IMG/VR virus record: IMGVR_UViG_3300045107_000421
Span: 1-62,109 of that record
From: a virus
Length of the DNA stretch: 62,109 nt
Reading direction: 5' to 3' (one strand)
The notes beneath the pieces were generated by a model. The model saw nothing but the letters and a program-made list of their open reading frames with translations, did not search any database and was not told the DNA's origin. Position numbers and translations under genes: made by a program. Positions 27,926-34,823 of this stretch are shown here, one piece after another (the first letter of the stretch is position 1; the number at the start of each line of letters is the position of its first letter).

Positions 27926-28256
27926 TAACCTTCACCTTGTTTTTTATGGAATCAAACTGTTCTTTTACTAAATTATATCCTGGTATAACTTGAACAACAT
28001 TATCATTTTTATCAAAAATACCCAATACAGGAGTTATATATTCATACTTAGCAAGCTCTGGATTTGTTTTTAAAAAAAAGTCATGAATTTTTTTATATTT
28101 ATTTTTAAAATTTTCTTCTTCTGAAAATATTTGTTCAATTCCTGAATCAAAAATAAATTCTGCATTTTCAGAAATAAGTTTTTTACAATGAGCGCATGAT
28201 CTAGATAAAAACAATACTAATTTTACTTCTTTTATATTTTCTTTTTTAGTTTCCAT
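27918..28256 (-). CDS. Thioredoxin-like protein (CAHC)
   Basis: This 112-residue protein has the thioredoxin/glutaredoxin layout: a first strand VKLVLFLSRS, then the redox motif C21-A-H-C24 followed by KKL, and a candidate cis-proline in ITPVLGIFDKND near residues 75-86, then VVQVIPGYN. The region between is longer and more charged than in glutaredoxins. It may supply electrons to the phage ribonucleotide reductase encoded 3 kb upstream in the same direction, or help disulfide formation; both are inference. It overlaps the next gene by 8 nt. Confidence 0.7.
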   Translation of the reverse strand: METKKENIKEVKLVLFLSRSCAHCKKLISENAEFIFDSGIEQIFSEEENFKNKYKKIHDFFLKTNPELAKYEYITPVLGIFDKNDNVVQVIPGYNLVKEQFDSIKNKVKVSE

Positions 28257-28264
28257 TTTTGCAC

Positions 28265-28573
28265 CTAAAAAAGTTCTGCTACCCTTTTCAATAGATATTT
28301 TACAACATAATCTGAAAATTGTGTATCTAACAATTTAACTTCATTTTTTCCCCACTCTTCCTTATTATACAGAATTGAAATAAGTTCATTTATAGGAAAT
28401 CCTATAGAAGAAAAATTATAATCTCCTTCTAAATTTAACTCTTTTGCTAATATTTTCTTTAATTTATTAAAGCTAGTTAAAGACTTTTTAAAAAATATTT
28501 TATTTGTATTTGATTTATTTAGCGAAGGTACTATGGTTTTTATTATTTCATCAGTTTTTACATTAACCATCAA
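28265..28573 (-). CDS. Small hypothetical protein
   Basis: This 102-residue protein overlaps the upstream membrane-protein gene by 11 nt. It is Lys/Asn/Leu-rich and mostly helical (KSLTSFNKLKKILAKELN; LDTQFSDYVVKYLLKRVAEL). No Cys, no motif and no membrane segment. It sits between genes for a membrane protein and a thioredoxin-like protein, all coupled, so the three may act in one process, which cannot be named from the sequence. Confidence 0.5.
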   Translation of the reverse strand: MMVNVKTDEIIKTIVPSLNKSNTNKIFFKKSLTSFNKLKKILAKELNLEGDYNFSSIGFPINELISILYNKEEWGKNEVKLLDTQFSDYVVKYLLKRVAELF

Positions 28574-29042
28574 GAGCCTCCAAAGTTTTTTTGTATATAA
28601 GTATAAAAAATGAAGATGCTACGGAATAAGAAATAATATAAAGTGGAGTTTTAATTATTAACATTAAAATTAAAATCATCCAAATAGGAAAAGATAATGA
28701 CAAAAATAAACCAAATTTACCTAAATTAAAAGGAAAAATTTTTCTTTCTTTTACAAAATTAAACAAAGAGCTTTCTTTATAAGAATACAAAGAACCTAAT
28801 ATAATAAAAAGAAATGCAAAAAAATTACTCAATATATCAATTGAATAATCTATTCTATAATTCAAAAAAACAAAATAAAATAAAGAGATCCAAAACCCCA
28901 AACATATAAAACAATGATTTAATTCAGAAAAATGCGAGCTAAATATTTTAAAGGCATGTTTTATATATACTATATATACATATACAATAAAGAAACTTAT
29001 AGAAGAAACAAGGATTAGTACTTCTAGTGGAGACAATAACAT
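28563..29042 (-). CDS. Polytopic membrane protein with CxxC-GFW motif (DUF1360-like)
   Basis: This 159-residue protein has about four membrane segments: ~residues 6-28, 44-62, 70-88 and 108-150 (two close helices). After the first segment comes HCFICLGFW (C44, C47), the C-x-x-C-x-G-F-W signature of a small phage/bacterial membrane family known as DUF1360. Its biochemical role is unknown to me. It follows a short CSC-containing gene and precedes a helical gene and a thioredoxin-like gene, giving a run of Cys-motif proteins near the membrane. Confidence 0.65.
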   Translation of the reverse strand: MLLSPLEVLILVSSISFFIVYVYIVYIKHAFKIFSSHFSELNHCFICLGFWISLFYFVFLNYRIDYSIDILSNFFAFLFIILGSLYSYKESSLFNFVKERKIFPFNLGKFGLFLSLSFPIWMILILMLIIKTPLYIISYSVASSFFILIYKKTLEALDG

Positions 29043-29044
29043 TT

Positions 29045-29254
29045 TCAGAACTCCAAAAATTTAATTACTTTATTGTAATCCTCTAAATCTAAGTTTTCTT
29101 TTATATTCTCGAAAAAATTTTTTATTTTTTCTATACCATCCCCAATTAATACTCCATTAACATATAGTTTAAAAACCCCTTCATTATTAATAACCCGAAA
29201 TGTATCAACAAATTTACACGAACATGATTCCTTAGTTTTAACTACTATGTCCAC
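29045..29254 (-). CDS. Small Cys-containing protein
   Basis: This 69-residue protein uses a GTG start with a perfect AGGAGG a few bases upstream. It begins MDIVVKTKESCSCKF and continues VFKLYVNGVLIGDGIEKIKNFF, which reads like the strand-helix ending of a glutaredoxin-like fold with the redox CxC moved to the N-terminus. It is too short for a full thioredoxin. It is directly followed by the CxxC membrane protein gene. A small redox or metal-binding partner is possible; unproven. Confidence 0.5.
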   Translation of the reverse strand: MDIVVKTKESCSCKFVDTFRVINNEGVFKLYVNGVLIGDGIEKIKNFFENIKENLDLEDYNKVIKFLEF

Positions 29255-29268
29255 AACACCTCCTATTT

Positions 29269-29610
29269 TCAGCCTTTCGGTGTGACCGAAAACGCCTGTA
29301 TCTGATCTAGCGGAACTATTAAATACTTTGAATTGTTATCATTTATACCTACATCTAATTCAATCACATTATATGTAGCTTTTGCGTTAAAAAAAACTGT
29401 GCATCCTTCGTCCATTGAATTTAGTACTTCATTAAAATTCTCAAACTCCTTTGTTACAAAAGACGATTTTTTTAAAAGAAGTCCATAATTTGTAGGTTTA
29501 TCGTCCACTGGAATAAATAAGCCACTTTGGGTGTATCTTTCCTCACTTTTTGATATTCTTATTAAAACAGAATTTATTAATTGTACTGAAGAAAAAACTT
29601 CTTTTAGCAT
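29269..29610 (-). CDS. GroES-like co-chaperonin
   Basis: This 113-residue protein follows the cpn10 plan. The early strand NSVLIRISKSEERYTQSG leads to LFIPVDDKPTNYG in the position of the mobile loop and 'G-I-x-x-P' box. Then come a turn DEGCTVFFNAKATYN equivalent to 'GDxVLFxKYAG', and the terminal KYLIVPLDQIQAFS equivalent to 'YLILRExDILA'. Length is near the usual 95-110. Phage co-chaperonins such as T4 gp31 adapt host GroEL to fold capsid protein. The match is by pattern only and the loop is diverged. Confidence 0.65.
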   Translation of the reverse strand: MLKEVFSSVQLINSVLIRISKSEERYTQSGLFIPVDDKPTNYGLLLKKSSFVTKEFENFNEVLNSMDEGCTVFFNAKATYNVIELDVGINDNNSKYLIVPLDQIQAFSVTPKG

Positions 29611-29625
29611 ATTTTTTCCTTATTT

Positions 29626-30069
29626 TTAATTTTGGTTATCTTTTTCTTCAGTTTTGATTGCTTCTAGTTCCTTAAGAATTTCTTTTTCATCAATGTTATC
29701 TACAGTTACGTAATCCATTGGAATTCCTTGTGGAGAAATTTCTACTTTGTAATTTGACATAAAATCCAAAGCTAGTTTTTCAAGTTCTTCTTGAGAAATA
29801 TTTTTTAAATCTTTTTTTAGAAAATCTGAAACATAGTAATTTACTAATTGACTCCTGATTATATTTACTAAAACTTCTGTATTTTGAGAATATAGTTCAA
29901 ATTTTTTTGTAGGAACAATAAACATTAGAATAAAAGCTGGTTGTTGATTTTCCGTTACGACTTGTTTATTTTCATAAACAGCAGTATACACACCTAAAAA
30001 AGATGGGACGTACATGTTCTTTTTTTCCGATTCGGTAATAATTGGGTTTCCATTTTGATCTAAAAGCAT
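29626..30069 (-). CDS. Hypothetical protein, GroES-neighbour
   Basis: This 147-residue protein lies 15 nt upstream of the GroES-like gene. It starts MLLDQNGNPIITESEKKN, has a beta-rich middle (PAFILMFIVPTKKFELYSQ) and a helical acidic C-terminus (DEKEILKELEAIKTEEKD). No motif is recognised. The gene before it begins 11 nt upstream with a similar leader (CTCCTTT complement), so a polycistronic mRNA of small proteins is likely. Confidence 0.5.
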   Translation of the reverse strand: MLLDQNGNPIITESEKKNMYVPSFLGVYTAVYENKQVVTENQQPAFILMFIVPTKKFELYSQNTEVLVNIIRSQLVNYYVSDFLKKDLKNISQEELEKLALDFMSNYKVEISPQGIPMDYVTVDNIDEKEILKELEAIKTEEKDNQN

Positions 30070-30080
30070 TTTTGTCTCCT

Positions 30081-30281
30081 TTAAATATTAACAATTTCTT
30101 CGTTTGGTGCGGATTGTTGTTGAATTTGTATAGTTCTTATTGCATCTAATGCACCTTCTAGATAAATTAATCTTTCGCTTACTAGCTTTTTTCTAGTTTC
30201 TAGGTCTTTTAGCATTTTTTCAACTCTAGCTAGCTCGTTTAAAAGCTGTTCTCTTTCTTCGTTTAGCTTATTTATGTCCAT
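30081..30281 (-). CDS. Small coiled-coil protein
   Basis: This 66-residue protein has a good ribosome binding site (AGGAGAACG before ATG). Nearly all of it is a single long heptad-patterned helix (LNEEREQLLNELARVEKML, then KLVSERLIYLEGALDAIR), followed by a short polar tail. It resembles phage accessory coiled-coil proteins and could be a prefoldin-like or assembly factor beside the GroES-like gene. No specific family is recognised. Confidence 0.55.
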   Translation of the reverse strand: MDINKLNEEREQLLNELARVEKMLKDLETRKKLVSERLIYLEGALDAIRTIQIQQQSAPNEEIVNI

Positions 30282-30319
30282 TTCGTTCTCCTAGATTAAT
30301 TTTTTTATTTGCTTAGCGC

Positions 30320-30793
30320 CTAAAAATCCTCTTGATTAAGCATTATTTTATTTAATGTGTTGTTTACTGGATTTAAGTAATTAAGCAAACTACTATAACT
30401 ACTCATTTTTGCTTTAACGACTTCATATTCTTTTTTTAAATATTCTAGTTTTTCTTCAACTGCTTTTAGTTCGTTATATTTTATTTGAGATTTGCTTTGA
30501 AGTTCGTTCTTTAAAAATTTAATCGCGTCTCTTCTATTGTTATTTTCAACATTATAGTAAGTGTGGTTATTATCAAAAGATCTGTCTAAATCTAGTGATT
30601 TTTCTAAAATTTCACAAAATCTAATGTTTTGATTTAAATGCCTCCATTTATCTTCAAGTTTCTTTTCCTCTGCACTCAACTCTTCTATATTTTTTTCCAA
30701 TTCAATATACCTTTTGTGTAATCTATTATACTGTTCTTCTACTTCTTTAGTCCAATTATCAATTACTTCAAACTCGCGCATAAACCTCCTCAC
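30320..30793 (-). CDS. Coiled-coil protein
   Basis: This 157-residue protein starts MRREF-like (MRRFMREFEVIDNW) after a GAGG leader; the second Met is an alternative start. It is almost entirely charged heptad helix (EEQYNRLHKRYIELEKNIEE and VEEKLEYLKKEYEVVKAKM), with a short break near residues 70-80 (SFDNNHTYYNVENNN). Such a helical hairpin could scaffold or bind DNA or protein. It lies just downstream of the ribonucleotide reductase genes and may be in the same transcript. Confidence 0.5.
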   Translation of the reverse strand: MRRFMREFEVIDNWTKEVEEQYNRLHKRYIELEKNIEELSAEEKKLEDKWRHLNQNIRFCEILEKSLDLDRSFDNNHTYYNVENNNRRDAIKFLKNELQSKSQIKYNELKAVEEKLEYLKKEYEVVKAKMSSYSSLLNYLNPVNNTLNKIMLNQEDF

Positions 30794-30819
30794 TAATACT
30801 ATATCATAAATTTAAATTT

Positions 30820-31479
30820 TTAACTACACTTACTCCACCCGCAATCCAAACAAGTAAGACAGCCCTCCTCTATCTTAACATTATTTTCACCACAAGATGG
30901 GCAAGTAAAAGAATTTTTCTTTTTATTAATTTCTTTTTTCTCTTCTTTTATATCTGAATTATTATTTTGTTCTGATTCAAAGTTATTATTTGAAATAAGA
31001 GATTGAACAAAATCGTAATCGGAATAATAAGTAAGAACTTTAGATATTAGATCAGGGATACTTTTTATAAATTTACCTTTATCCTTACCAGGAAAACGAC
31101 ATATGTAAACTTGACCGGAATCAACTCCATCAAGGTGCTTAATTATCTTATCTATTGGAACCTTATACTTTAATAAGTTTGAAACCAATCTTGCCACCGT
31201 TTGAATAAATGCATTAATTTCTGGAGAAGTTGTAGAAGAATTTACAAAAAGTTCTACTAGTTCTTTATTTGAATTAAAATTCAGAACAAAATAATATGAA
31301 GCTTCATTGTATTTAATTCTAATTGTGAATCCTTTTACTATGTCTTCTCTTGTTAAAGTATCTTTTTGAGTTTCATTGCAGGATGTATTGTCTGTTGTTG
31401 AAAGATTTTCGATTTTTTCATTTGTTTTGCTGCTCTCTAAGAGCTTTACATTTAAAATTTTACTTGATATATCAACCAT
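30820..31479 (-). CDS. Class II ribonucleotide reductase C-terminal part (TSCPD domain plus zinc/redox tail), separate gene
   Basis: The product (~219 aa) has a region VKGFTIRIKYNEASYYFVL to FPGKDKGKFIKSIPDL typical of the TSCPD domain found at the C-terminus of class II (B12-dependent) reductases. It ends with six cysteines, CPSCG and GCLTCLDCGWSKC, the zinc ribbon and redox-tail ending of NrdJ. The reductase catalytic gene ends 9 nt upstream on the same strand without these parts, so the enzyme is split. The tail would re-reduce the catalytic cysteines in trans. ATG at 31479 has an AAAGG ribosome binding site; a GTG 6 nt earlier is possible. Confidence 0.8.
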   Translation of the reverse strand: MVDISSKILNVKLLESSKTNEKIENLSTTDNTSCNETQKDTLTREDIVKGFTIRIKYNEASYYFVLNFNSNKELVELFVNSSTTSPEINAFIQTVARLVSNLLKYKVPIDKIIKHLDGVDSGQVYICRFPGKDKGKFIKSIPDLISKVLTYYSDYDFVQSLISNNNFESEQNNNSDIKEEKKEINKKKNSFTCPSCGENNVKIEEGCLTCLDCGWSKCS

Positions 31480-31488
31480 ATACACCTT

Positions 31489-33885
31489 TCACATTTTTCC
31501 ATAGATGTTTTCTTTTATTGCTTCATAAAGGTTTGCAGCTACATGCTCTTCCCCATCATAAAACACCTTTTCAGAACCTTTTACTACAATTTTTTCTCCA
31601 TTATCTAACTCAAACTCAATAGACATATTTTCTAAATCTTTTTCTTTAACAAGAACTCCTACAGAAAACTTTGGATTAAATCTAAATGTTGTAAATCCTT
31701 TTAACCTCATTTCATGTGCTGATAGGTAAGCCTTTTTAAAATCTTCAAAAGGATAATCAGTTGGAATATTGCAGGTTTTTGAAATAGCAGAATCTACATA
31801 TTTTTGTGCCGCAGCTTGCACATTAACGTGTTGTTGTACTGTAATCTCATCTGTTGTTACAAAATAATCTTCTTTCTTAAAATTACCAAACATATTTTTA
31901 TAAAGAATTGCTGCAAAATCAAATACTTCTTCCTGAACCTTAGTTTTCTTTCCTGGTACTCTTATGTTTCTTAGATACGATATAGAAAATACTGGTTCGA
32001 TACCATTAGCTACATTGTTTCCCCAAGTTAATGACATAGTTCCGGTAGGGGCAATAGAAGTTCCGTGAGAAAATCTTAGAGGAAGATTTTCTATACTATC
32101 TTTATCCTCAGAAAATATGGAAGATATTTCATTAACGTGGTTTTTTAAATGTGGAAAAACTCTAAACCAATCTTTTACGCTAATATCAATCTGTGCAGGA
32201 GAAATAAGGTTGGACATATATATATTTGCAATAAGCGAGCTTTTTTGTATTGTTTTCATAATATTTTCAGTAAAATCAATAGATTCTTTTTCTCCATAAA
32301 TTAATCCGCTCATAATAAACAAATCTGCAATTCCAGAAATTCCAAGTCCATGTCTACGCTTTACGTATGCGTTTCTTTTTAAATCTACCAAGGGCAAATT
32401 AGTAATATCATTGACAAAATCAAGGAAAATGTTCATTAAAAATGCTGTTTTTTCCAGGTTTTCAAAATCAAAATTATTATTATGTTCTTCTTTGGAAAAA
32501 GGAGATTTTACGAATCGGTGAACAAAAATAGATCCAAGATTACACGAACCATATGGTGGTAAAGGCTGCTCACCGCATGGATTGGTTGTTCTTATATATT
32601 CTTTTTCATTTAAAATGTTGTTTTCGTTAATTCTATCTATAAAGATGATTCCGGGTTCTGCATAATCATATGTAGAATTCATTATTACATCATATAGTTC
32701 TGATGCCTTTGTGTTATTGTATACTTTCTTTTTATAAACTTTTACAAACCCTTCAGTCACTTTTTCATATTTCATTAGCATATGAGAATCTTCAAAAACA
32801 AAATAATTAAAATCAGAATAATCAAATGGTGTTCTTTCTTTTTTTACAATTGCCACTTTTTCATTCTTAAACGTCATATCTCTTATCAACTCATCTTTTG
32901 GAATAAAAGAATCAAACTCCCAAAACCATTGCTCAAAATCTAAATCATTTTTCACTGCATTAATAAATTTATCCGTTAGAGCCAAGGAAATGTTAAAGTA
33001 ACGTAAAGTTCCATCTTTTCTTTTTGCTTGAAAAAATTCTATAGATTCAGGATGCTGTATATCAATAACAGCCATTTGTGCTCCTCGTCTGCCTCCAGCA
33101 GACATAATAGTAGAGCACATCTTGTCATAAATTTCTACAAAAGATGTAACGCCCGAGGTATCTGCACCTGCACCTTGCACAAATGAACCTTTAGGTCTAA
33201 TAGTTGAAAAATCATAACCAACGCCAGCTCCGCTTTTCAAAGAAAGCGCGGCATCTTTTAAAACATCCATAATTCCTTCCATAGAATCAGGGATTTGACT
33301 CATAACAGTACAATTAATGAGAGAAGTAGCAGTTTTATAAACTGAAGAACCAGCATTTGCCATAATCCTTCCACCACCAGCGCTATATCCCATAGCGAGC
33401 ATGTAAAAAAAGTTAACAAACAAATTTCTAAATGTCTTGTAATCAATTTTAGTACTGTACCTAGTACTAACCAAAGATACTGCTAGGGCTACCCTAGCTA
33501 TAGTATGAAATGGAGTTTTATCAACGGGATACATTTCGTTGTCAATGTCTTTGTACTTTAATTGATATTTTTGAGAATAAACCTCATATGAAATATTTTG
33601 TAAAAAGAAATCTTCTATTAAATCTTCTGTTTTGTAAAAACTTTTTAGAGAGTTTTTAATTTGATCAATTAATCCGCTTTTATTTAAAGCATTAAATGCG
33701 TTATCAATAGTTTCTTTATCAAGATAATTTTCTGGTTCTCCATAATTTAATGCTTCTTCAAAGCTACTTATAAACTTTGATCTGTTGTTTGAAAATTTGT
33801 TAAAAATATCAATCAAAAAGTTATCAATTTCCTCATAGTTGTATTTACCTTCGTCAACTAATAAATAACGATCTAATATATCCAT
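31489..33885 (-). CDS. nrdJ: Class II (adenosylcobalamin-dependent) ribonucleotide reductase catalytic subunit
   Basis: This 798-residue enzyme would convert ribonucleotides to deoxyribonucleotides. Visible signatures: first catalytic Cys in NCTVMSQIPDS (C192); SLKSGAGVGYDFSTIRPKG and SAGGRRGAQMAV in the barrel; the core NPCGEQPLPPYGSCNLGS around residues 435-452 with catalytic Asn, Cys and Glu; and SFAPTGT-type loop GTSIAPTGTMS. It resembles class II NrdJ rather than class I: no NrdB gene lies nearby. The usual C-terminal TSCPD/zinc tail is missing and is encoded by the next gene. The start has a strong AGGAG ribosome binding site. Confidence 0.88.
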   Translation of the reverse strand: MDILDRYLLVDEGKYNYEEIDNFLIDIFNKFSNNRSKFISSFEEALNYGEPENYLDKETIDNAFNALNKSGLIDQIKNSLKSFYKTEDLIEDFFLQNISYEVYSQKYQLKYKDIDNEMYPVDKTPFHTIARVALAVSLVSTRYSTKIDYKTFRNLFVNFFYMLAMGYSAGGGRIMANAGSSVYKTATSLINCTVMSQIPDSMEGIMDVLKDAALSLKSGAGVGYDFSTIRPKGSFVQGAGADTSGVTSFVEIYDKMCSTIMSAGGRRGAQMAVIDIQHPESIEFFQAKRKDGTLRYFNISLALTDKFINAVKNDLDFEQWFWEFDSFIPKDELIRDMTFKNEKVAIVKKERTPFDYSDFNYFVFEDSHMLMKYEKVTEGFVKVYKKKVYNNTKASELYDVIMNSTYDYAEPGIIFIDRINENNILNEKEYIRTTNPCGEQPLPPYGSCNLGSIFVHRFVKSPFSKEEHNNNFDFENLEKTAFLMNIFLDFVNDITNLPLVDLKRNAYVKRRHGLGISGIADLFIMSGLIYGEKESIDFTENIMKTIQKSSLIANIYMSNLISPAQIDISVKDWFRVFPHLKNHVNEISSIFSEDKDSIENLPLRFSHGTSIAPTGTMSLTWGNNVANGIEPVFSISYLRNIRVPGKKTKVQEEVFDFAAILYKNMFGNFKKEDYFVTTDEITVQQHVNVQAAAQKYVDSAISKTCNIPTDYPFEDFKKAYLSAHEMRLKGFTTFRFNPKFSVGVLVKEKDLENMSIEFELDNGEKIVVKGSEKVFYDGEEHVAANLYEAIKENIYGKM

Positions 33886-33972
33886 ATATTCTCCTTGGAT
33901 TTTCTATGTTAGCACATTTTTTAGATGGTTAATTGAGGAAAGTTTTTAAGTGGTTTTTAACCTACATATGTA

Positions 33973-34545
33973 TCAGTATTGTCCATCAGGAGGAGAAAAA
34001 ACGAGATTATCATTACAATTCCCGCAAGACATTTTGTAATCATATAAAAAGATTCCTAAAGAATCAACTATATCGTGAGAAATTTTTTTATTTAATGTGC
34101 TGCATGTTATTTCTTCAACTTTACTAATAACAAAGTCTTTATATAAAGGCTTTTTTATATTGGAAGACCCGAAAAGTTCTTTTTTCCAAATATGTGCTGG
34201 TATAAATTTTATATACTTAGCATTTAAATTAAAAACTTGCTGTAATGAAAATGCATAATTAATTCTTACTATAGTCATTAGTTCTTTTATTTTAAACCCC
34301 CCCTTCCTAAATCCAAAAACATCTGCTTCTAAAAAAATTCTATCTAGTTTTTTTATTTTATAATTTTCCTTTAATTCTTTAAAGTTTTTAACTAAAAACT
34401 TTCTGTGCCCGTCTATAGATACAAAATCTATTCCGTCAAAACTGTTTTTATATTTAATAATATCTAAATTTATGATGTTCAAATCCTCAATTAATGCGAG
34501 ACCTGTATTTCTTAAGGCAACGTCTAAAAATAGTGAGAAGCCCAT
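33973..34545 (-). CDS. RuvC-like Holliday-junction resolvase
   Basis: This 190-residue protein shows the RNase H-fold resolvase pattern. First strand SLFLDVALRNTGLAL has catalytic D8; strand RIFLEADVFG has E73 followed by a basic loop and helix (IVRINYAFSLQQVF); and helix ISHDIVDSLGIFLYDY carries the H157-D158 and D161 acids. It would cut branched DNA from replication or recombination, complementing the RecA and Rad52-like proteins encoded at 60 kb. The start lies 7 nt after a TATACT box, suggesting a leaderless message. A short Cys pair near the end (MSCGNCND) could bind metal. Confidence 0.75.
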   Translation of the reverse strand: MGFSLFLDVALRNTGLALIEDLNIINLDIIKYKNSFDGIDFVSIDGHRKFLVKNFKELKENYKIKKLDRIFLEADVFGFRKGGFKIKELMTIVRINYAFSLQQVFNLNAKYIKFIPAHIWKKELFGSSNIKKPLYKDFVISKVEEITCSTLNKKISHDIVDSLGIFLYDYKMSCGNCNDNLVFSPPDGQY

Positions 34546-34552
34546 TGTGTTT

Positions 34553-34581
34553 AGTATACACTATATGTTCTTACAATACAA
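34553..34581 (-). promoter_or_regulatory. Sigma70-like promoter of the resolvase gene
   Basis: Minus strand TTGTAT (plus ATACAA, 34576-34581), 17 bp, TATACT (plus AGTATA, 34553-34558), then 7 nt to the ATG. The -35 box touches the left end of the adjacent mini-element. Confidence 0.55.
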
Positions 34582-34609
34582 GTTTGCAGAAAGCCTGTGA
34601 TTTTAGGAG

Positions 34610-34636
34610 TAGGCTTTCTGCAAACTGTGCTATAAT
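34610..34636 (+). promoter_or_regulatory. Promoter inside mini-element
   Basis: TAGGCTTTCTGCAAAC, TGTGC, TATAAT at 34631-34636. Here the -10 box is on the inner side of the left-end hairpin, so the element would transcribe its own interior. Expected transcription start is near 34643. Confidence 0.65.
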
Positions 34637-34641
34637 AAACT

Positions 34642-34800
34642 TGTGCAAAAGAAGCACACCAAATCCTACAAAGCTGAAAATGCTGGTAGGTACTTGAATT
34701 ATAAGATTCAAGGTAATCATCGGGAAAATAAGAAAATACCGATAATGGCTTGGACGGAGCCTTCGTTAATTACGAGAAGCCCAATTCTTTAGAATTGGGA
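34642..34800 (+). ncRNA. Candidate structured RNA (omega-RNA-like) in mini-element
   Basis: Immediately after a good promoter there is a chain of hairpins. They are TGTGC/GCACA (34642-34658); CCTAC+AGC/GCT+GTAGG (34665-34690); CTTGAAT/ATTCAAG (34693-34712); ATCGG/CCGAT (34719-34743); GGCT/AGCC (34747-34761); and the right-end stem (34780-34799). CCAA (34659-34662) can pair with TTGG (34750-34753), closing a multi-branch junction. The 3' part equals the TnpB guide scaffold. A 49-codon GTG frame (34643-34792) ending in TnpB-like SPIL also exists, but the stems argue for RNA function. Pairing was judged by eye. Confidence 0.55.
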
Positions 34801-34823
34801 GTCGTCACGTGCGGTGTCGTCAC
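34801..34823 (+). repeat. Duplicated IS tip GTCGTCAC
   Basis: GTCGTCAC occurs at 34801-34808 as the right tip of the mini-element and again at 34816-34823 after 7 bp (GTGCGGT). The second copy supplies the TGA stop of the hydrolase gene on the minus strand. It may mark an older insertion or an imprecise event at the same place. Confidence 0.6.

Larger units (their letters stand above)
34582..34808 (+). mobile_element. IS605-type mini-element without tnpB, carrying a structured RNA
   Basis: The left end is a perfect 15-bp inverted repeat, GTTTGCAGAAAGCCT (34582-34596) and its complement (34611-34625). The right end has GGACGGAGCCTTCG, the hairpin CCCAATTC/GAATTGGG (34780-34799) and the tip GTCGTCAC, identical to the tnpB element ending at 40106. 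Between them are 154 bp that are not tnpB coding, except for a shared CATCGGGA and the right-end scaffold. It is therefore a non-autonomous derivative, not a simple deletion. Left and right flanks are two phage genes on the minus strand. Confidence 0.75.

Noticed and set aside
34643-34792. 49-codon GTG reading frame in the mini-element
   Set aside because: It is preceded by a promoter and ends like TnpB, but it consists almost entirely of perfect RNA stems and scaffold sequence; I favour an RNA over a protein, without excluding it.
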